From contig CALBSU010000749.1 in NCBI GenBank assembly GCA_937967285.1, positions 1 through 9,727 of the forward strand: a stretch of 9,727 bases of DNA. Direction: 5' to 3'. Source of the DNA: an uncultured Acidobacteriota bacterium (GTDB lineage Bacteria; Acidobacteriota; Blastocatellia; RBC074). Shown here piece by piece: positions 1 through 9,727 of this stretch. Both the position numbers and the translations under genes were made by a program. The notes beneath the pieces are model-generated. The model ran no database searches. It was not told the origin of the DNA and saw only the letters and a list, made by a program, of their open reading frames with translations. Every line of letters begins with the position of its first letter. Positions within the stretch are counted from its first letter, which is position 1.

Positions 1-3946
<3,946 letters not shown>

Positions 3947-4035
3947 ACTACCCCCTTTCAGCCATCCGGCCCGCTTCAGTTCCTGTTCCTCTGTTTTCAA
4001 TGTTCTCTATGTCAAAATCTGTTATTTTCACTTAA

Positions 4036-4051
4036 TGCAACTGATATGCCA
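4036..4051 (-). promoter_or_regulatory. Sigma54 (RpoN) -24/-12-like promoter for the giant secreted protein
   Basis: Read on the minus strand the site is TGGCATATCAGTTGCA. It matches the RpoN consensus TGGCACRNNNNTTGCW at all defined positions but one (T for C at the sixth base), with GG and GC separated by the required 10 nt. It lies 89 nt upstream of the ATG at 3946 and points towards that gene, so a transcript would carry a leader of roughly 75-80 nt. No better sigma70 pair was seen in the same interval. An RpoN promoter would also need a bacterial enhancer-binding protein, which is not encoded here. Assignment rests on the motif only. Confidence 0.45.
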
Positions 4052-4098
4052 TTCGCCGTCTCGATGCGCTCTTCCAAGTCATTGAAAGTAATGATCAT

Positions 4099-4127
4099 TT
4101 GACGTATCTTCTGACCAGTTGTAACAG
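4099..4127 (+). promoter_or_regulatory. Possible sigma70-type promoter of the eda-kdgK operon
   Basis: TTGACG (4099-4104) is followed after 17 nt by TAACAG (4122-4127). The -35 box matches consensus at five of six bases, the -10 box at only three. Spacing is ideal and the start codon lies 95 nt downstream. Weak evidence. Confidence 0.3.
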
Positions 4128-4158
4128 GACACGATTGTTGAGTGGAATTTCATGGGGT

Positions 4159-4178
4159 ATTGCGAAACTTTACGCAAT
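4159..4178. promoter_or_regulatory. Near-palindromic operator candidate upstream of eda
   Basis: ATTGCG (4159-4164) and CGCAAT (4173-4178) are perfect inverted arms around an 8-nt spacer. Two more spacer pairs are also symmetric, so nine of ten position pairs match if the central CT is excluded and one A-A mismatch is allowed at positions 7 and 14. The site lies just downstream of the candidate -10 box and 44 nt before the eda ATG, a usual place for a repressor operator. Sugar-acid operons are often controlled by LacI-, GntR- or IclR-type repressors, but none is encoded in the window, so the binding protein is unknown. Confidence 0.4.
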
Positions 4179-4222
4179 CAATGCCATCAGGGTACGTGAG
4201 ACGAATCTGAAACCTTTAAAGA

Positions 4223-4864
4223 ATGATGCAAGATTTGAGCGAGAAGATCGGCGGGATCGGGGTGATTCCGGTTGTCAGCATACCGCGTGAGGAGTATGCC
4301 CTGCCGCTGGCGGAGGCGCTGATCGAGGGCGGTCTGCCTTGCGCTGAGATCACTTTTCGGACCGAGGCCGCTGCTGCCTCGATCGCCGCGATCGGAAAGA
4401 GATTTCCGGACCTTCTGCTCGGGGCCGGTACGATACTGAACGTCGATCAGGCCCGGGCGGCGATCGATGCGGGAGCACGGTTTCTGGTCTCACCGGGCAC
4501 CAATCCCGTGGTGGTCGAGTACAGCCTGAAGAACGGGTTTTCGATCTTTCCCGGCGTCTGCACTCCGACGGAGATCGAGTCGGCGATGAGCCTCGGTTTG
4601 ACCGCCCTCAAGTTCTTTCCGGCCGAGGCGATGGGCGGGGTCAAATTCCTGAAGGCGATCTGTGCGCCGTACAGGATGATCAGACTGATTCCGACCGGAG
4701 GGATCGACACGGGCAACCTCGCCGATTATCTGAGCGTTTCTCAGGTTCTGGCGTGCGGAGGAAGCTGGATGGTCAAACCCGAGCTGATGAGCGAGGGCAG
4801 GTTCGACACTATTGCCGGTCTGGCCCGTGAGGCGGCCGACTTCGTCGCGAAGGTGAGAAAATGA
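4223..4864 (+). CDS. eda: KDPG/KHG aldolase (2-dehydro-3-deoxy-phosphogluconate aldolase)
   Basis: The 213-residue product has the same length as E. coli Eda. This cytoplasmic class I aldolase splits 2-keto-3-deoxy-6-phosphogluconate into pyruvate and glyceraldehyde-3-phosphate. The family landmarks are all visible: catalytic Glu42 in PCAEITFRT, GAGTIL at 67-72, the SPGTNP phosphate/pyruvate region at 90-95, FPGVCTPTE at 109-117, the Schiff-base Lys130 in ALKFFPAE, PTGGI at 157-161 and ACGGSWMV at 177-184. The start could be the ATG at 4223 or the next codon at 4226; there is only a weak purine stretch (AAAGA) upstream, so the ribosome binding site does not decide. Its last four bases overlap the start of the sugar kinase, whose product would supply its substrate. 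The name is firm; activity on related keto-acid phosphates cannot be excluded. Confidence 0.95.
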   Translation: MMQDLSEKIGGIGVIPVVSIPREEYALPLAEALIEGGLPCAEITFRTEAAAASIAAIGKRFPDLLLGAGTILNVDQARAAIDAGARFLVSPGTNPVVVEYSLKNGFSIFPGVCTPTEIESAMSLGLTALKFFPAEAMGGVKFLKAICAPYRMIRLIPTGGIDTGNLADYLSVSQVLACGGSWMVKPELMSEGRFDTIAGLAREAADFVAKVRK

Positions 4865-5952
4865 GGATCAAAACCAGGGAAGATTGCAAGTGGGACCTGG
4901 TTGCGCTGGGAGAAGTCATGCTCAGGCTCGACCCGGGCGAGGGGCGCATCCACACGACGCGCACGTTCCAGGCATGGGAGGGCGGAGGAGAGTACAACGT
5001 GGCGCGCGGTCTCAGACGCTGCTTCGGGATGGAGACTGCAGTCGTCACGGCCCTGGCGGACAATCCCGTCGGCCGGCTGGTCCAGGATCTGATCTTCCAG
5101 GGTGGCGTCGACCAGTCGCACGTCCGGTGGGTGAAATACGACGGAGTTGGCAGGGAAGTCCGCAACGGGCTCAACTTCACCGAGCGCGGATTCGGCGTCC
5201 GCGCGGCTCTTGGGTGTTCGGACCGCGGGCACACGGCCGTTTCGCAACTCAGACCGGGCGATATCGACTGGGATCGGATCTTCGGCACCGAGGGAGCGAG
5301 ATGGTTCCATTGCGGCGGCATCTTCTGCGCGCTCTCGGAGACTACTCCGCTGGTAGCGATCGAGGCGATGGAGGCTGCCAGAAAACACGGGACGATCATC
5401 TCGTACGATCTCAACTATCGCCCGTCGCTCTGGCAGTCGATCGGAGGTCAGGCTCGTGCCCGTGAGGTCAACCGGCGACTGGCTCCGCTGATCGACTGCA
5501 TCCTCGGCAACGAAGAGGATTTCACCGCCGCGCTCGGCTTCGAGGTCGAGGGTGTCGACGAGAACCTGTCGAAGCTCGATGTCGCTCACTTCGAGCAGAT
5601 GATTCGCAGAGTTGTCGCTGACTATCCCAACTTCAAGGTCGTCGCCACGACGCTCCGCAATGCGAAGACAGCCACCATCAACGACTGGGGGGCGGTCTGT
5701 TACCACGAAGGGAGCTTCTATCAGGCGCCGGTCAGGGAGAACCTCGAGATTCTCGATCGTGTCGGCGGAGGCGATTCGTTCGCTTCCGGATTGATCTACG
5801 GGTTTTTGACAGGGCAGGGGCCTCAGCGGGCAGTCGAATACGGCGCCGCTCACGGGGCGCTGGCCATGACTACGCACGGCGACACCTCGATGGCTACGCT
5901 GGCCGAGGTAGAGCGGGTCATGAAGGGCGGCGGCGCACGCGTCGCAAGATAA
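4861..5952 (+). CDS. kdgK: PfkB-family sugar kinase, probable 2-keto-3-deoxygluconate kinase
   Basis: This 363-residue cytoplasmic ribokinase/PfkB kinase would use ATP to phosphorylate 2-keto-3-deoxygluconate to KDPG. N-terminal LVALGEVMLRL (13-23) and the substrate-binding EGGGEYNVARGL (40-51) match the family. DLNYRPSLW (183-191) is typical of KDG kinases, GNEEDF lies at 216-221, and the second PfkB signature DRVGGGDSFASG (299-310) carries the anion hole and catalytic Asp305. It is somewhat longer than the roughly 310-residue enterobacterial KdgK. The ATG overlaps the eda stop codon (ATGA), and AAGGTGAG inside eda serves as ribosome binding site, indicating translational coupling. Pairing with eda is the main reason for choosing KDG over other sugars. 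No dehydratase or isomerase producing KDG is present, so the upstream route (hexuronate, pectin, alginate or Entner-Doudoroff-like) is undecided. Confidence 0.85.
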   Translation: MRIKTREDCKWDLVALGEVMLRLDPGEGRIHTTRTFQAWEGGGEYNVARGLRRCFGMETAVVTALADNPVGRLVQDLIFQGGVDQSHVRWVKYDGVGREVRNGLNFTERGFGVRAALGCSDRGHTAVSQLRPGDIDWDRIFGTEGARWFHCGGIFCALSETTPLVAIEAMEAARKHGTIISYDLNYRPSLWQSIGGQARAREVNRRLAPLIDCILGNEEDFTAALGFEVEGVDENLSKLDVAHFEQMIRRVVADYPNFKVVATTLRNAKTATINDWGAVCYHEGSFYQAPVRENLEILDRVGGGDSFASGLIYGFLTGQGPQRAVEYGAAHGALAMTTHGDTSMATLAEVERVMKGGGARVAR

Positions 5953-5960
5953 CCCGGGAA

Positions 5961-6017
5961 CGCCGAGCCCCAGCTCGGCGTGCTTTGGGCAAGAAATCGC
6001 CGAGCTGGGGCTCGGCG
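5961..6017. repeat. REP-like pair of inverted palindromes between convergent genes, probable bidirectional terminator
   Basis: The left unit (5961-5980) and right unit (5998-6017) are perfect 20-bp reverse complements separated by a 17-nt loop. Each unit is itself a hairpin: CGCCGAG and CTCGGCG around a 6-nt loop. The structure can therefore form two small hairpins or one long stem; outside it, three further base pairs form after one mismatch. On the minus strand the first hairpin is followed by ATTTCTT, and on the plus strand by TGCTTT, so both directions have short T-rich stretches. It sits 8 bp after the kdgK stop and 3 bp past the end of the isomerase-like gene, as expected for a shared terminator or an extragenic palindromic repeat. 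Confidence 0.75.
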
Positions 6018-6020
6018 CTC

Positions 6021-6893
<873 letters not shown>

Positions 6894-6944
6894 GAACTCC
6901 TGCTGTGAATGGTTTTCAACTCAAGAAGCGATGCGAAAGATATC

Positions 6945-7910
<966 letters not shown>

Positions 7911-8068
7911 GTTCGCAAAGAAGATTTAACCGCAAAGGCCGCAAAGGTGGCAAAGGTTTTTTGGAGATCAGTACCCGGGTTAATGCCCATTGGATGGGAC
8001 CCGGATATTAATATCCATAAACACCTTTGCTCCCTCTGCGGCCTTTGCGATTAATCCTCTTTGCGTCC
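7911..8068. repeat. Inverted-repeat element made of CGCAAAGG units (MITE-like or dispersed repeat)
   Basis: The left arm (7911-7968) and the reverse complement of the right arm (8011-8068) align over about 58 bp with few mismatches and one single-base gap. Both arms contain the unit series CGCAAAG, CGCAAAGGC, CGCA(A/G)AGG and GCAAAGGT. The centre is also symmetric: CCGGGT (7975-7980) pairs with ACCCGG (7999-8004), CCCAT (7986-7990) with ATGGG (7994-7998), and GGATATTAATATCC (8003-8016) is a perfect palindrome. There is no transposase frame. It ends about 40 bp past the stop of the MmcQ/YjbR gene and could also end that transcript. Similar CGCAAAGG-rich repeats are, to my knowledge, scattered in intergenic regions of several bacterial groups. 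Confidence 0.65.
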
Positions 8069-8107
8069 TCTGCGCCACATGAGTTCAAAAACCTAAGTTA
8101 CAGTCTA

Positions 8108-8464
8108 CTAAGTATCGATCGACGAACGCAGCTTTGCCGGGGCGATCAGTTTCCAGGCCTCTTGAATATGGGATTCCAGCTCTCCGTCGTCGACGCGGTC
8201 GAGATCTATCCCGACCCATCCGCGGACTCCGACATACGGCGGGCGGTAGAATTTCGCGGGATCGGCATCGATCAGCATCTCCTGAACGCCGGGAGGGGCC
8301 GGAACGAGGACCGCGATGTGGCCGTCATTGTGATGGTTGTTTGAGAAAATCGCGAAGACCTTCTTTCGGACGAAGAATGTGGGCTCTCCGTGCGAAAGCC
8401 GTTCGGTCGTTTCGGGAAGTGCCCCGCAAATCCGTCGTACCCGTTTCAGCTGTTTTTCGCTCAT
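8108..8464 (-). CDS. MmcQ/YjbR family small protein
   Basis: The 118-residue product matches the MmcQ/YjbR (DUF419) family in length and pattern: an N-terminal helix [16 protein letters not shown], then [17 protein letters not shown] (24-40), [10 protein letters not shown] (48-57), a [18 protein letters not shown] segment (about 72-89) and a C-terminal helix ending in [10 protein letters not shown]. The family has a CyaY-like fold and is often called DNA-binding-like; its biochemical function is not established, so no activity is claimed. The ATG at 8464 has no Shine-Dalgarno sequence and lies 7 nt after a good -10 box, suggesting leaderless translation. The gene follows rpoC on the same strand but is separated from it by a strong terminator, so it is probably its own transcription unit. 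Confidence 0.85.
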   Translation of the reverse strand: MSEKQLKRVRRICGALPETTERLSHGEPTFFVRKKVFAIFSNNHHNDGHIAVLVPAPPGVQEMLIDADPAKFYRPPYVGVRGWVGIDLDRVDDGELESHIQEAWKLIAPAKLRSSIDT

Positions 8465-8471
8465 GGGTCAG

Positions 8472-8499
8472 ATTGTAACGGGTAAAAACCGCCTGTAAA
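8472..8499 (-). promoter_or_regulatory. Sigma70-type promoter of the MmcQ/YjbR gene
   Basis: Read on the minus strand, TTTACA (8494-8499) and TACAAT (8472-8477) each match consensus at five of six bases and are 16 nt apart. The ATG begins only 7 nt after the -10 box, so transcription would start at or next to the start codon. It lies immediately after the rpoC terminator, as expected for an independent unit. Confidence 0.6.
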
Positions 8500-8503
8500 G
8501 AAG

Positions 8504-8536
8504 AAAGCCGCGGAGACTTGCGATCTCCGCGGCTTT
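8504..8536 (-). terminator. Intrinsic terminator of rpoC
   Basis: Perfect 13-bp arms AAAGCCGCGGAGA (8504-8516) and TCTCCGCGGCTTT (8524-8536) enclose a 7-nt loop. In the direction of rpoC transcription the stem is followed by TTTCTTCTTT, a T-rich tail overlapping its end. It starts 24 bp past the rpoC stop codon. The symmetric A/T ends would allow weaker termination on the plus strand as well. Confidence 0.9.
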
Positions 8537-8560
8537 GAATGAAAAAGGTTGGTGCCGACT

Positions 8561-9727
<1,167 letters not shown>

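Noticed and set aside
4099..4290. Small plus-strand frame before and into eda
   Set aside because: It overlaps the start of eda in another frame and the candidate promoter; no ribosome binding site or recognisable product.
7911..8080. Possible CRISPR array from repeated CGCAAAGG units
   Set aside because: Units are about 8 bp, irregularly spaced and arranged as an inverted repeat, with no constant-length spacers and no cas genes.

Overview
The window looks like a chromosomal segment of a GC-rich, free-living bacterium, most likely an Acidobacteriota member or a close relative. That placement rests on the secreted protein rich in BACON domains and the Tat-exported sugar isomerase/epimerase-like protein. 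It is an inference from protein style; no rRNA is present. No phage, transposase, CRISPR array or tRNA is visible.

Layout. Positions 1-3946 (minus) hold the N-terminal 1315 residues of one very large secreted protein: signal peptide, six-motif NHL-like beta-propeller with an EF-hand-like insert, an unassigned beta-sandwich, alternating BACON and PPC-like domains, an Ig-like domain, an IPT/TIG domain and the start of a LamG-like domain. It runs off the left edge. A 276-bp AT-richer gap follows, carrying a sigma54-like promoter for this gene and, diverging from it, a weak sigma70-like promoter and a near-palindromic operator candidate for the next operon. Positions 4223-5952 (plus) are a two-gene operon overlapping by ATGA: KDPG aldolase (eda) and a PfkB kinase of KDG-kinase type. 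Together they would turn 2-keto-3-deoxygluconate into pyruvate and glyceraldehyde-3-phosphate. A pair of REP-like hairpins (5961-6017) separates this operon from the convergent minus-strand pair formed by aquaporin Z (6945-7634) and the Tat-exported isomerase-like TIM barrel (6021-6893).

The 473-bp gap 7635-8107 contains a 14-bp palindrome and a roughly 158-bp inverted-repeat element built from CGCAAAGG-type units. Next, on the minus strand, come a small MmcQ/YjbR-family gene (8108-8464), apparently transcribed without a leader, a strong intrinsic terminator (8504-8536), and the 3' end of rpoC (8561 to the right edge), whose product ends in an unusually acidic tail.

No complete new system is evident. 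The most informative points are the modular secreted protein with its sigma54-like promoter, the two dispersed-repeat-like elements, the leaderless mmcQ-type gene and the acidic extension of RpoC.
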